Assembly: GCA_028288285.1 (NCBI GenBank)
Contig: JAQBNZ010000228.1
Location: forward strand, 1-33,326
Direction: 5' to 3'
Source of the DNA: Mucilaginibacter sp.
GTDB taxonomy: Bacteria; Bacteroidota; Bacteroidia; Sphingobacteriales; Sphingobacteriaceae
Length of the DNA: 33,326 nt
This document shows positions 16,249 to 24,290 of the stretch, one piece after another (positions within the stretch are counted from its first letter, which is position 1; every line of letters starts with the position of its first letter). The notes beneath the pieces are model-generated. The model saw only the letters and a list, made by a program, of their open reading frames with translations, was not told where the DNA came from and did not search any database. The position numbers and the translations under genes were made by a program.

Positions 16249-17211
16249 TTATCTTACTGCAGGTGGTTGCGGCGCCGGTGCTTTTGGAGCGTTAGGATTT
16301 GGATGAACAATATCAACCATTTCTACTTCAAATGTAACCGGTGTATACGGGCCAATTGCAGGTGGGAAACCTTGCTCACCCCATCCTAAGTTTGATGGGA
16401 TAACAAAAGTTGCTTTAGCACCTTTGTTTAACAACAACAAGCCTTCGTCCCAGCCTTTAATTACTTTGCCTTCGCCTATAGATATGCGTATTGGAGCAAA
16501 CTGACGTCTTGGATCCATTTGTTGTTTTGCCTTAATAGCTTCTTCTTTAATACTGCTATCAAAAAACTTACCGTTTAATAATTTACCAGTGTAATTAACT
16601 ACAGCTGTATCACCAGCAACAGGGTATGCACCGGTGCCTGGTTTAGTAATTACATATAATAAACCAGATGCAGTTTTAGTTGGGGCCAATTTTTTATCCC
16701 CAAGGAATTTTTGGATCAAAGCAGGCTCTGCTTTTTTAACTGCTTCGGCCTGTACTTTAAAGTAATCGGCAACTTTAGCTTGAAAAACCGCATCAGTTTG
16801 TGTGCCCTTTGGTATTACTTTTTCAACCTTAACTTCATATATAAGGTATTTACCTTTAAAGCCCGGAGGTTTTGGTGCGCCTTTTTTAAACATGGTATCA
16901 ATGCTCAATTTAATGGTAGCGCTATCGCCTTCGCTTAGCATCAATAATCCGGCAGATATATCACCCTTTTGCTGGGCTTTCTGCATAATGTTATTGATTG
17001 GGTGGCCCATATCATAAGTGCTGCCCAGTACTGAATCAGCTTCGTTTTTTAACGTTAAGTTAAGACTGATAAAATCGCCTGGCTTTAAGTTAGCACCGGG
17101 TTTATCTACATGTATATTATATAATAATCCTCCGTCGGCTTTTTTAAACCCACCTTTGCAGCTTGCCAATCCAATGGTTGCAAGTGCAATAAACATTAAG
17201 TTTTTTCTCAT
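16249..17211 (-). CDS. FKBP-type peptidyl-prolyl isomerase lipoprotein
   Basis: 320 residues. The N-terminus is a lipoprotein signal with lipobox GLASC (Cys18), so the protein is membrane-anchored. As in its neighbour, an N-terminal FKBP-like half (about 30-140) is followed by a proper FKBP domain (about 180-300; VNYTGKLLNGKFFDSS, ISIGEGKVIKGWDEGLLLLNKGAKATFVIPSNLGWGEQGFPPAIGPYTPVTFEVEMV). The tail is Pro/Ala-rich. It starts 8 nt after the nrnA-like gene, so the two share a transcript. Likely a periplasmic folding factor of the Mip/FkpA group. Confidence 0.92.
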   Translation of the reverse strand: MRKNLMFIALATIGLASCKGGFKKADGGLLYNIHVDKPGANLKPGDFISLNLTLKNEADSVLGSTYDMGHPINNIMQKAQQKGDISAGLLMLSEGDSATIKLSIDTMFKKGAPKPPGFKGKYLIYEVKVEKVIPKGTQTDAVFQAKVADYFKVQAEAVKKAEPALIQKFLGDKKLAPTKTASGLLYVITKPGTGAYPVAGDTAVVNYTGKLLNGKFFDSSIKEEAIKAKQQMDPRRQFAPIRISIGEGKVIKGWDEGLLLLNKGAKATFVIPSNLGWGEQGFPPAIGPYTPVTFEVEMVDIVHPNPNAPKAPAPQPPAVR

Positions 17212-17219
17212 TTTGTTTT

Positions 17220-18233
17220 TTACTGTATTAAAAGTTTTTTGTACTCGGGTAATATTGATTTAAATTTATTTATTGTTCCTTCAAGCGTATCTACAGACTG
17301 CCCGCCGGCTGCATTACGATGGCCGCCGCCTTCAAAATATCTTTTGCAAATATCATTAGCCGGAAATTCTCCTTTTGATCGTAATGATAATTTCACCCTG
17401 TCTTTCCTGTCAACAATAAAAGCTGCCAAACGTACGCTTGCAATTGACAGGGCATAGTTAACAATACCTTCGGTATCGCCGGTATTTATATCATACTTAG
17501 CCAGGTCCTCTTTGGTAACCCATATAATAGCCGTGTTAAACTCAGGCAATACTTCTAACCTGTTAGCTAAGCAATGGCCTAAAAATCGTAAACGGTTTTC
17601 TGACGAGCTATTGTATATCAGCTCGTGTATTCTCCAGTTTACTGCACCCGCATCAATCAGCTCTGCTACTATACGGTGCACAGTTGATGTTGTATTAGGC
17701 AAACGGAACGAAGCTGAATCTGTAAGTATTCCCGTGTATAAACAAGTAGCTACATCCTTATTTATTAATTCTTTTTTGTGCAGCACATTGGCAATAAAAT
17801 CATAAACCAGCTGGGCGGCTGCACATGCATTAATGTTCCAATGACGATAATCATCAAAGTCTTCGGGCTCCAGGTGATGATCAATCATCACTTTGTAGGC
17901 GCTACTTTCCCTTACCAGCTCGCCCATTTCATTGATACGGCTAAGACTATTAAAGTCAAGACAAAATATCAGATCAGCCTCAGCTATAAGTTTGGCAGAT
18001 TGTTGTAATGCCTCAGTATAAATAATCACATCCTCGTTACCAGGCAGCCAACTTAAAAATTCAGGATAATCTGTTGGCGTAATCACTTTAGTGTGATGGC
18101 CAAGCTGTATCAGGTAATGGTATAAACCTAATGACGAACCCATAGCATCACCATCAGGTTTATGATGGGTAGTAATAACTATCTTTCGGGGCTGATCTAA
18201 AAGTTCAGTAAGCGAGGCTAAATCTAACATCAA
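17220..18233 (-). CDS. nrnA: DHH-family phosphoesterase (NrnA-like oligoribonuclease/pAp phosphatase)
   Basis: 337 residues with the DHH/DHHA1 plan: THHKPDGDAMGSS (motif I), FCLDFNSLSRI (II), VMIDHHLEP (III, the DHH), TGILTDSASFR (IV) and the C-terminal GGGHRNAAGG substrate motif. NrnA enzymes degrade short RNA and dephosphorylate pAp. The metal-binding Asp and His residues are all present. First gene of a unit with the FKBP lipoprotein gene; divergent from ndk. Confidence 0.9.
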   Translation of the reverse strand: MMLDLASLTELLDQPRKIVITTHHKPDGDAMGSSLGLYHYLIQLGHHTKVITPTDYPEFLSWLPGNEDVIIYTEALQQSAKLIAEADLIFCLDFNSLSRINEMGELVRESSAYKVMIDHHLEPEDFDDYRHWNINACAAAQLVYDFIANVLHKKELINKDVATCLYTGILTDSASFRLPNTTSTVHRIVAELIDAGAVNWRIHELIYNSSSENRLRFLGHCLANRLEVLPEFNTAIIWVTKEDLAKYDINTGDTEGIVNYALSIASVRLAAFIVDRKDRVKLSLRSKGEFPANDICKRYFEGGGHRNAAGGQSVDTLEGTINKFKSILPEYKKLLIQ

Positions 18234-18248
18234 ATTTTAAAAGAGCCG

Positions 18249-18256
18249 CAAAGCTA
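18249..18256 (-). promoter_or_regulatory. -7 box TAGCTTTG of the nrnA unit
   Basis: Exact TAnnTTTG on the minus strand, 15 nt before the ATG at 18233. No clear TTTG partner upstream. Confidence 0.4.
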
Positions 18257-18297
18257 AGTAATTTAATTAAATACATATAGCATATTATAGCAAATGC

Positions 18298-18328
18298 TTT
18301 AAATATCAGATGTAAAACGCTATTTTTG
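18298..18328 (+). promoter_or_regulatory. Promoter of ndk
   Basis: TTTA (18298-18301), 19 nt, TATTTTTG (18321-18328). The -7 box is exact and the upstream box is off by one base. It leaves a leader of about 70 nt before the ATG at 18401. Confidence 0.65.
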
Positions 18329-18400
18329 CGCCAAAATTTTAATATACAACAGGATTATTATAGGGAGATCCATCCTTATAAACCATCATAAATAACAATC

Positions 18401-18820
18401 ATGAAAACGAATAGAACCTTTACAATGATAAAGCCTGATGCTGTTGCAAATGGCCACATTGGTGCAATTTTAGACCAAATAAGCAAAGCAGGCTTTAAAT
18501 TTATAGCTTTAAAATACACCGCATTATCTCCTGAAAAAGCAGGCGAATTTTATGCAGTACACAGCGCACGCCCTTTTTACAAAGATTTGGTTGAATTTAT
18601 GTCATCAGGACCTATTGTAGCTGCCATTTTGGAAAAAGACAATGCTATCGCTGATTTCCGTACATTAATAGGCGCTACCGATCCGGCTAAAGCTGATGCA
18701 GGAACTATCCGTAACCTGTTTGCCAAATCAATTGACGCAAACGCCATACATGGTTCTGACTCTGATGAGAACGCTGATATTGAAGGCAATTTCTTTTTCT
18801 CTGCATTTGAAAGATTCTAA
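18401..18820 (+). CDS. ndk: Nucleoside diphosphate kinase
   Basis: Transfers the gamma phosphate from ATP to other nucleoside diphosphates. 139 residues, the normal length. It starts with [11 protein letters not shown] and has the catalytic His117 in NAIHGSDS, the active-site signature, ending with [12 protein letters not shown]. Single-gene unit with its own promoter and a strong terminator. Confidence 0.97.
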   Translation: MKTNRTFTMIKPDAVANGHIGAILDQISKAGFKFIALKYTALSPEKAGEFYAVHSARPFYKDLVEFMSSGPIVAAILEKDNAIADFRTLIGATDPAKADAGTIRNLFAKSIDANAIHGSDSDENADIEGNFFFSAFERF

Positions 18821-18837
18821 ACAATTCCAATAAAGCA

Positions 18838-18877
18838 AAAAGCGGATGTGATAAATTAATCACATCCGCTTTTTTTT
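18838..18877 (+). terminator. Terminator of ndk, also serving the convergent recF unit
   Basis: Perfect 15-bp stem (18838-18852 with 18859-18873, loop AAATTA) followed by T on the plus strand. The minus strand also shows a T run of about five, so it can serve both converging transcripts. Confidence 0.92.
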
Positions 18878-18892
18878 AGCTTTAATTTTAGT

Positions 18893-19183
18893 TTACAGAA
18901 ATACAATCTCTGCAACCAGCTCTGTTTTAGCATCCTCATTTATTTTTTGAATTATCTGGCTCCGCATTAATACTAACTCATTCTTAATTACCGACGACTC
19001 TATACGCAGGAAAAGTTTCTTATCGCGTATAAACAATTCTTTGGTACGGTTAGCTACTGATTTACCTACCAGATCTGGCCATAATGATACAATGGCAGTT
19101 TCATCATACCGGCGTTTTATTTTATAAACATTAAGCATTTGCTCAATGGCTTCCTTAAGCGATTTATCATTTGTTTTACGCAT
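18893..19183 (-). CDS. DUF721 protein
   Basis: 96 residues. The core WPDLVGKSVANRTKELFIRDKKLFLRIESSVIKNELVLMRSQIIQKIN is typical of DUF721, a small family of putative nucleic-acid-binding proteins often encoded next to recF. The gene overlaps the end of recF by 8 nt, so translation is probably coupled. Role unknown. Confidence 0.88.
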   Translation of the reverse strand: MRKTNDKSLKEAIEQMLNVYKIKRRYDETAIVSLWPDLVGKSVANRTKELFIRDKKLFLRIESSVIKNELVLMRSQIIQKINEDAKTELVAEIVFL

Positions 19184-20276
19184 CTATACTCCCCTCCACC
19201 ACTTTAAATAATTTCAAATCGACGTTTATATCATTAAAGATGCCTTTAACACGACCTACGCTGGTATCGGTTATAAAAACCTGACCAAAATCATGGTTTG
19301 ATACCATTTGCATCAGTTTGGTAACACGGCCATCATCCAGTTTATCAAAAATATCGTCAAGCAACAACAAGGGCTTAAAGCCCTTCTTTTGCATAAGGAA
19401 GGTATACTGCGCCAGCTTAAGCGCTATAAGGAAAGACTTTTGCTGCCCCTGCGATCCAAACTTTTTCATGGGCATGCCATGTATATTAAACTGCAAATCA
19501 TCCTTATGTATACCTGCCGTAGTACGTTCCAGGGCCCTATCGCGTTCAAGGTTCTTCTTTAACAGGCCCGCGAGGCTGTCCTGCAACAGTTGCGATTCAT
19601 ATATTAATTCAACCTGCTCAGCACCTTCGCTAATAAACTGGTAGTGCTTATTAAATATTTCTGTAAACGCTTCCATAAACGCCTTGCGTTTTTCAAAAAT
19701 GCGAGTACCACTTGCAGTTAGCTGTTCATCAAAAATAGATAACAGGTCAGGGTCATAACGGCCGGTATCTGCAATTTGCTTTAACAACGCATTGCGATTA
19801 GCCAATACCTTATTATAGGCTATAAGTTCGTCCAGGTAGTTATTGTCAGTTTGAGATATTACATTGTCAATAAACTTGCGACGTTCTTCGCTGCCTTCTA
19901 TAATAATGCTGATATCATACGGCGATATCATTACTAAAGGTAATAAACCAATATGATCTGCCAGGCGTTGATAATCTTTTTTATTTCGCTTAAACTGTTT
20001 TTTTTGATTACGCTTAACCCCACAAGCCACAACTTCTTTATTACCGTTCTTTTCAAAAACGCCATTTATCATAAAAAAATCGGCCCCTTGTTTAATCTGC
20101 TGACTATCAATAGGATTAAAATAACTTTTACAAAGGGACAGGTAATGCACAGCATCTAACAAATTAGTTTTGCCCGCACCGTTATTACCCACAAAAGCAT
20201 TTACACCCTCACTAAGGCTTAACTCGGCTTCGGAGTAGTTTTTAAAATTAATAAAGGATAATTGCTGCAGATACAT
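19176..20276 (-). CDS. recF: DNA replication and repair protein RecF
   Basis: SMC-like ATPase that helps load RecA at gaps in single-stranded DNA. 366 residues. Walker A is GNNGAGKT (residues 30-37), the ABC signature region is FGSQGQQKSFLIALKLAQ, and Walker B is LLLLDDIFDKLD, followed by the D-loop and QVFITDT. It is away from dnaA/dnaN/gyrB, as usual in Bacteroidota, and leads a two-gene unit with DUF721. Confidence 0.96.
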   Translation of the reverse strand: MYLQQLSFINFKNYSEAELSLSEGVNAFVGNNGAGKTNLLDAVHYLSLCKSYFNPIDSQQIKQGADFFMINGVFEKNGNKEVVACGVKRNQKKQFKRNKKDYQRLADHIGLLPLVMISPYDISIIIEGSEERRKFIDNVISQTDNNYLDELIAYNKVLANRNALLKQIADTGRYDPDLLSIFDEQLTASGTRIFEKRKAFMEAFTEIFNKHYQFISEGAEQVELIYESQLLQDSLAGLLKKNLERDRALERTTAGIHKDDLQFNIHGMPMKKFGSQGQQKSFLIALKLAQYTFLMQKKGFKPLLLLDDIFDKLDDGRVTKLMQMVSNHDFGQVFITDTSVGRVKGIFNDINVDLKLFKVVEGSIDA

Positions 20277-20286
20277 ATAGGGAGGA

Positions 20287-20294
20287 CAAATTTA
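20287..20294 (-). promoter_or_regulatory. -7 box TAAATTTG of recF
   Basis: Exact TAnnTTTG, 10 nt upstream of the recF ATG, which would give a leader of about 5 nt. No convincing upstream box. Confidence 0.45.
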
Positions 20295-20547
20295 GTTAGA
20301 ATAAGTTGATTGAGTTGGATTAAGTTTATTTTATTAAATTATCCTCACAGCCGCAGTCAAACATGTAAAATAGATACTGAAATTATACACTTTTATACAA
20401 AATAAGTGCGGTTTTATGTAACTTTATACAGCATTTGCTGGTCGGTTTTTAAACCATTGAAAATATCCTTCCTGAGAGATAAAAAATATTTTATTATTAA
20501 CCGGTCAATTAACATCGCTATCAACTTTATAAACCCCAAATATTTAA

Positions 20548-20578
20548 TTTGTTAAAAGTTTTGAAAACCGTATTTTTG
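20548..20578 (+). promoter_or_regulatory. Promoter of the TPR gene
   Basis: TTTG (20548-20551), exactly 19 nt, TATTTTTG (20571-20578): a full match to the Bacteroidota sigma-A consensus, 22 nt before the ATG. Confidence 0.8.
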
Positions 20579-20600
20579 CAAACTTAATTTTTAAATACAG

Positions 20601-21278
20601 ATGTCAGCAACCCAGGTGAATACAAAAACTACAACGGATAATAAAGAAATTGTAAAGAGCGGTAGTTTTGTACAAGAGAACCAAAAGAGCTTGTTATTTA
20701 TAGCAGCAACCATTGTTGTAATGGTAATAGGATATATTGCGTACTTAAAACTTTACCTTGCACCAAGGGAAGTTAGCGCTGCCAACCAGTTTTATGTAGC
20801 ACAAGATTTTTGGGCAAAAAAAGATTGGGATAAGGCTATAAAAGGCGATGCCGGTTACCCTGGTTTAGAAAAAATAATAAGCGATTACAGCAATACCAAA
20901 GTTGCAAACCTTGCTTATTTTTACTTAGGTACTGCTTATTTAAACAAAGGCGAATACCGTAAAGCAATTGATAACTTAAACAGCTACCGTGGCGATGATG
21001 CTATGGTTGCAGCAGAAGCTTTAGGCAGCGTTGGCGATGCTTATGTTGAATTGAAAGATTTTGATAAAGCCGAAACATACTTTAAGAAAGCTGCTGATAA
21101 AGCAAAAAATAAATTCCTTACTCCTTTATATTTAAAGAAACTGGGTTTAGTGTATGAAGCTAAAAACGATAACAAATCCGCAGCGGATTCATACAAAAAA
21201 ATTAAGACAGACTATCCTGAAAGTGCTGAAGCACAAAATATAGACGAATATATTGCCCGCTGCGAAGCGAAATTGTAA
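20601..21278 (+). CDS. Membrane-anchored tetratricopeptide-repeat protein
   Basis: 225 residues. A polar N-terminus is followed by one membrane segment (about 30-50), so the bulk lies in the periplasm. Residues about 90-220 contain TPR-like helical pairs (ANLAYFYLGTAYLNKGEYRKAIDNL, AEALGSVGDAYVELKDFDKAETYFKKAADKA, LKKLGLVYEAKNDNKSAADSYKKIKTDYPESAEAQ). The plan resembles YfgM-like anchored TPR proteins. It is followed by ribH, though the repeat block between them argues against tight coupling. Specific partner unknown. Confidence 0.85.
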   Translation: MSATQVNTKTTTDNKEIVKSGSFVQENQKSLLFIAATIVVMVIGYIAYLKLYLAPREVSAANQFYVAQDFWAKKDWDKAIKGDAGYPGLEKIISDYSNTKVANLAYFYLGTAYLNKGEYRKAIDNLNSYRGDDAMVAAEALGSVGDAYVELKDFDKAETYFKKAADKAKNKFLTPLYLKKLGLVYEAKNDNKSAADSYKKIKTDYPESAEAQNIDEYIARCEAKL

Positions 21279-21291
21279 TTTAGTTACAAAT

Positions 21292-21389
21292 GTTGTAAGG
21301 GTTGAAAAGGTTATAAAGGTTTAAGATCTGGTAACGTTTTCAACCCTTCTTCATTTACAACCTACTTAACCTTTACAACCCTTAATAAC
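21292..21389. repeat. Two opposed arrays of 9-nt units between the TPR gene and ribH
   Basis: Plus-strand units GTTGTAAGG, GTTGAAAAG, GTTATAAAG and GTTTAAGAT are exactly in register at 21292-21327. Minus-strand units of the same type occupy 21336-21344, 21353-21361, 21362-21370, 21371-21379 and 21381-21389. The 12-bp stretch at 21297-21308 pairs perfectly with 21337-21348. There is no T tract, so it is not a standard terminator. Confidence 0.75.
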
Positions 21390-21394
21390 CAACC

Positions 21395-21895
21395 ATGGCT
21401 ACTCAACTAAAAAACTTATCTGATTTTTCAACCGCCGGTGAAATACCTTCTGCTAAGGGTTACAGCTTTGGCATTGTTGTAGCCGAATGGAATGCCGAGA
21501 TTACCAATGCATTATACCAGGGTGCTTACAATAGTTTAATTAAATACGGCGCCAAGCCAAAAAATATTCACTCATACCCTGTACCGGGAAGTTTTGAACT
21601 AACCAGCGGAGCTGACCTATTATTAAAAACCGGAAAGTTTGATGCCGTTATTTGCCTGGGCTGCGTAATACAAGGCGAAACCCGCCATTTTGATTTTATT
21701 TGTGAGGCTGTTGCCAATGGTATAACAAATGTTGCCTTAAAATATTCAAAACCTGTTATATTTGGCGTATTAACAACTGATAATCAGGAACAGGCAATTG
21801 ACAGGGCCGGCGGTAAACATGGCAATAAAGGCGATGAGGCTGCTGTTACTGCAATTAAAATGGCTAAATTGGCTGAAACCTTAAGCAGTAAATAA
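21395..21895 (+). CDS. ribH: 6,7-dimethyl-8-ribityllumazine synthase
   Basis: Penultimate enzyme of riboflavin synthesis; it condenses 5-amino-6-ribitylaminouracil with 3,4-dihydroxy-2-butanone 4-phosphate. 166 residues. Active-site motifs: VVAEWNAEITNAL (with the conserved W/N), PVPGSFEL, CLGCVIQGETRHFDF with the catalytic His, and FGVLTTDNQEQAIDRAGGKHGNKG for phosphate binding. No other rib gene or FMN riboswitch lies nearby. Confidence 0.97.
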   Translation: MATQLKNLSDFSTAGEIPSAKGYSFGIVVAEWNAEITNALYQGAYNSLIKYGAKPKNIHSYPVPGSFELTSGADLLLKTGKFDAVICLGCVIQGETRHFDFICEAVANGITNVALKYSKPVIFGVLTTDNQEQAIDRAGGKHGNKGDEAAVTAIKMAKLAETLSSK

Positions 21896-21922
21896 CGTAT
21901 AAACCTTAACTTGAAAAAAAGA

Positions 21923-22030
21923 ATGAAAAAAATTTTATACATAATAGTTGTAGCTTTAGCATTGGGCAGCCTATCATCATGCTCAAATAAACTTTGCCCT
22001 GCCTACGGTACTTACCCAAAGAGCCGCTAA
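21923..22030 (+). CDS. 35-residue lipoprotein
   Basis: Short frame with a complete lipoprotein signal: MKK, a hydrophobic run ILYIIVVALALGS, and lipobox LSSC (Cys20). The mature peptide is only about 16 residues (CSNKLCPAYGTYPKSR), with a second Cys and a CPAY motif that I associate with tiny conserved Bacteroidota lipoproteins, although I cannot verify that. It starts 27 nt after the ribH stop on the same strand and could share its transcript. Function unknown. Confidence 0.7.
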   Translation: MKKILYIIVVALALGSLSSCSNKLCPAYGTYPKSR

Positions 22031-22111
22031 TCCATTACTACCGGTTTTTACAATTTCCAAAAACTTAACAGAGTTTTACATTGTATTTACTTTTAGACTG
22101 GTTTATACCCT

Positions 22112-22119
22112 TACTTTTG
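22112..22119 (+). promoter_or_regulatory. -7 box TACTTTTG of ytxJ
   Basis: Exact TAnnTTTG, ending 4 nt before the ATG at 22124. The message would start at or beside the ATG. The upstream box is weak (a T run only). Confidence 0.5.
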
Positions 22120-22123
22120 TTTT

Positions 22124-22456
22124 ATGGAATGGATATCGCTGGAATCAGCTAATCAAATAGATAATATTAAACAGCAACAAGGCTACAGCTTAATTTTTAA
22201 GCACAGTACCCGTTGCTCTATCAGCATGATGGCTAAAAGGCGCTTTGAGCTTGATTGGGAAAACTTACCCGATGACATGCCCCTTTATTTTCTGGACCTT
22301 ATTAAACACCGCGAACTATCGGCCAAGGTGGCGCATGACTTTCAGGTACATCATGAATCGCCGCAATTACTATTGATAAAAGATGGTGAATGTGTGCTTG
22401 ACCAATCACACGGATCTATCTCGGTTGATGAAGCAGCAAGTGTCCTTTCGGAATAA
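22124..22456 (+). CDS. ytxJ: YtxJ-like monothiol redox protein
   Basis: 110 residues with a thioredoxin-like fold. The active-site region FKHSTRCSISMMAKRRFE has a single Cys, the mark of the YtxJ family (proposed bacillithiol-dependent redox protein). Later strand/helix elements LYFLDLIKHRELSAKVAHDFQVHHESPQLLLIKDGE include the cis-Pro position (SPQ). Bacteroidota are reported to make bacillithiol, which fits. Single-gene unit with its own -7 box. Confidence 0.85.
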   Translation: MEWISLESANQIDNIKQQQGYSLIFKHSTRCSISMMAKRRFELDWENLPDDMPLYFLDLIKHRELSAKVAHDFQVHHESPQLLLIKDGECVLDQSHGSISVDEAASVLSE

Positions 22457-22536
22457 AGACTATTAAATAAAGGACTTCTCTTGAAACAAAAGACAAAAAG
22501 ATAAAAGACTCAGGACAATAATCCCTCAAGATATAT

Positions 22537-22573
22537 AACAAGAAAAGGCCCGATAATCGGGCCTTTTCTTGTT
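22537..22573. terminator. Bidirectional terminator between ytxJ and the RluB-like gene
   Basis: Perfect 17-bp stem (22537-22553 with 22557-22573, loop TAA) with core AAAAGGCCCGA/TCGGGCCTTTT. The A/T runs inside the stem ends serve either strand, which suits the two converging genes. Confidence 0.9.
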
Positions 22574-22605
22574 AGGTGTAATCCTGTAAATCCTTTAATC
22601 CTGGT

Positions 22606-24069
22606 TTATTGTATTAAGTGCTTTAATTGTATCACTTCTTTTTCGTCAAGGTATCTCCATCTGCCGCGTGGCAAATCTTTTTTGGTTAGGTTAGCATAAA
22701 CCGAACGGTCAAGCTTTACTACATCATAACCAAGCGATTCAAATATGCGGCGTACAATGCGGTTCTTTCCGCTATGTATTTGTATACCTATTTCCTTTTT
22801 GGTACCACCTGTTACGTATGATACGCTATCAGGCTTAATAAAACCGTCTTCCAGTTCTAAGCCAAAGCCAATTTTATTCAAATCGCCCTGGGTAAGAGAT
22901 TTGTTTAATTCAACAAGATATAATTTAACAATGCTGTTGCGCGGATGCGATAATTTATCAGCAAGGTCGCCATCATTAGTCATTAATATTAAACCGGTTG
23001 TATTACGGTCTAAACGGCCCACTGGGTATATACGCTCACGGCTGGCTTTTTCAACCAGGTGCATAACGGTACGGCGCTCCTGCGGGTCGTCTGTAGTGGT
23101 TATATAGTCTTTAGGTTTGTTTAATAAAACATAAACCATTTTCTCGCGCTTTAAAGCCTCACCGTTGTAACGCACTAAGTCTTTTATCGGGTCAACCTTA
23201 AAACCTAACTCGTTTACCACTTCTCCGTTTACAGATACTACACCTGCAGCAATCAGCTCATCGGCCTTACGCCTGCTGCAAATGCCTGCATTGGCAATGT
23301 AGCGGTTAAGCCTTATCAGGCCGTCGTCCTTAGGTTTAGCTACCGGGTTTTTACGGCCACGCATGGTAGTTTTTGGCTTATCGCTAAAACCGCCTTCATC
23401 GCCCTCACGTTTCCTGAAACCTGTTGATGTGCTTGGGAAAGATTTTTCGCCGCTGCGCCCGCCAAATTTTTTATTGCGAGATACGTATGGTCTTTTTTCG
23501 CCGCCTTCGCTGCCAAAACTTTTCTTTGGCCCGTCGGTACCGGCTGGTCTGCGGTTAAAAGGTTTATCGCCTGCAACCGGGTTTTTACGCGGACCATATG
23601 ATGCAGGGCCTAAGCTTGGCTTTCTGTAAGTTTCGCCATCTGATGATGCCGCCCTGCCGCTGTATGGCTTGTCTTTAGGAGTAAAGCTTTTACGCTCGCC
23701 TGAAGGCGAATCGCCAAAGCTGCGTTTAGGCCTGTCGTTATCTGCCGGCCTGCCGGTGTATGGCCTGCCTTTAGGTACAAAAGCTTTCTTTTCGCCACCG
23801 CTAAATGACGAGGCTGAACCACCATAGCTTTTCTTTGGCCTGTCGCCATCAGCTGCTGGTTTGCCGCCGTCTGGTTTGGAATAACCGGCTGAAGACGATC
23901 TTTTATCTACCGAAAAAGTTTTTTTATTATCTGTGCGGCCGCCCGGGCCAAATGATTTTCCTGCTGATGAGGAAGAGGGTCTTTTTGATTTGTCACCTCC
24001 GCTTTTTGGGCGGTCCGATGATCTGTTTGGCCTGTCGTCGCGACTACCCGTTGGTCTCTTAAATACCAT
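22606..24069 (-). CDS. RluB/RsuA-type rRNA pseudouridine synthase with long basic N-terminus
   Basis: 487 residues in two parts. Residues 1 to about 240 are low-complexity (Lys, Ser, Gly, Arg, Pro, Asp) with loose repeats such as DRPKKSYGG and KPYSGR; this region is probably disordered and RNA-binding. From about 243 there is an S4 RNA-binding domain (RLNRYIANAGICSRRKADELI) and then the catalytic domain with GRLDRNTTGLILMTNDGDLADKLSHPR, in which the Asp of GRLD is the catalytic residue. It isomerises a uridine in rRNA, probably 23S as for RluB; RluE/RluF or RsuA activity cannot be excluded. Long disordered N-termini of this kind are common in Bacteroidota homologues. Confidence 0.9.
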   Translation of the reverse strand: MVFKRPTGSRDDRPNRSSDRPKSGGDKSKRPSSSSAGKSFGPGGRTDNKKTFSVDKRSSSAGYSKPDGGKPAADGDRPKKSYGGSASSFSGGEKKAFVPKGRPYTGRPADNDRPKRSFGDSPSGERKSFTPKDKPYSGRAASSDGETYRKPSLGPASYGPRKNPVAGDKPFNRRPAGTDGPKKSFGSEGGEKRPYVSRNKKFGGRSGEKSFPSTSTGFRKREGDEGGFSDKPKTTMRGRKNPVAKPKDDGLIRLNRYIANAGICSRRKADELIAAGVVSVNGEVVNELGFKVDPIKDLVRYNGEALKREKMVYVLLNKPKDYITTTDDPQERRTVMHLVEKASRERIYPVGRLDRNTTGLILMTNDGDLADKLSHPRNSIVKLYLVELNKSLTQGDLNKIGFGLELEDGFIKPDSVSYVTGGTKKEIGIQIHSGKNRIVRRIFESLGYDVVKLDRSVYANLTKKDLPRGRWRYLDEKEVIQLKHLIQ

Positions 24070-24103
24070 AATTTTTTGTTTTGCGCTTTCTCAGCGTGAG
24101 GTA

Positions 24104-24134
24104 CAAAAGTAGAACAATTTAGTGAGAAAAACAA
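24104..24134 (-). promoter_or_regulatory. Promoter of the RluB-like gene
   Basis: On the minus strand: TTG (24134-24132), 20 nt, TACTTTTG (24111-24104). The -7 box is exact. The leader would be about 30 nt. Confidence 0.6.
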
Positions 24135-24231
24135 CTTTTTCAACGGGTTCAAAAACGGTGTTTAAACAGCTTTAAACGTATTTTTTTGGAAGTTAGTGTA
24201 ACAACATTTCACACTGTGCATATCGTAAGTA

Positions 24232-24262
24232 TTTGGCATTGTGATTAATATGCTTACATTTG
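24232..24262 (+). promoter_or_regulatory. Promoter of the lytic transglycosylase gene
   Basis: TTTG (24232-24235), exactly 19 nt, TACATTTG (24255-24262): a full consensus match, 28 nt before the ATG at 24291. Confidence 0.78.
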
Positions 24263-24290
24263 CAGTGGATCATACCACAATGTTTAATTA

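Larger units (their letters stand above)
20277..20600. other. Divergent intergenic region between recF and the TPR gene
   Basis: It holds the recF -7 box at 20287-20294 and the TPR gene promoter at 20548-20578. Between them the DNA is AT-rich and shows no reading frame or clear repeat to me. Confidence 0.6.

Noticed and set aside
21395..21895. FMN riboswitch upstream of ribH
   Set aside because: The leader holds 9-nt repeat arrays and none of the conserved FMN-element sequence that I would recognise.
22745..24152. Several frames on both strands over the RluB-like gene
   Set aside because: The low-complexity N-terminal half leaves other frames open. Only the minus-strand frame with the S4 and GRLDRNTTG motifs is coding.
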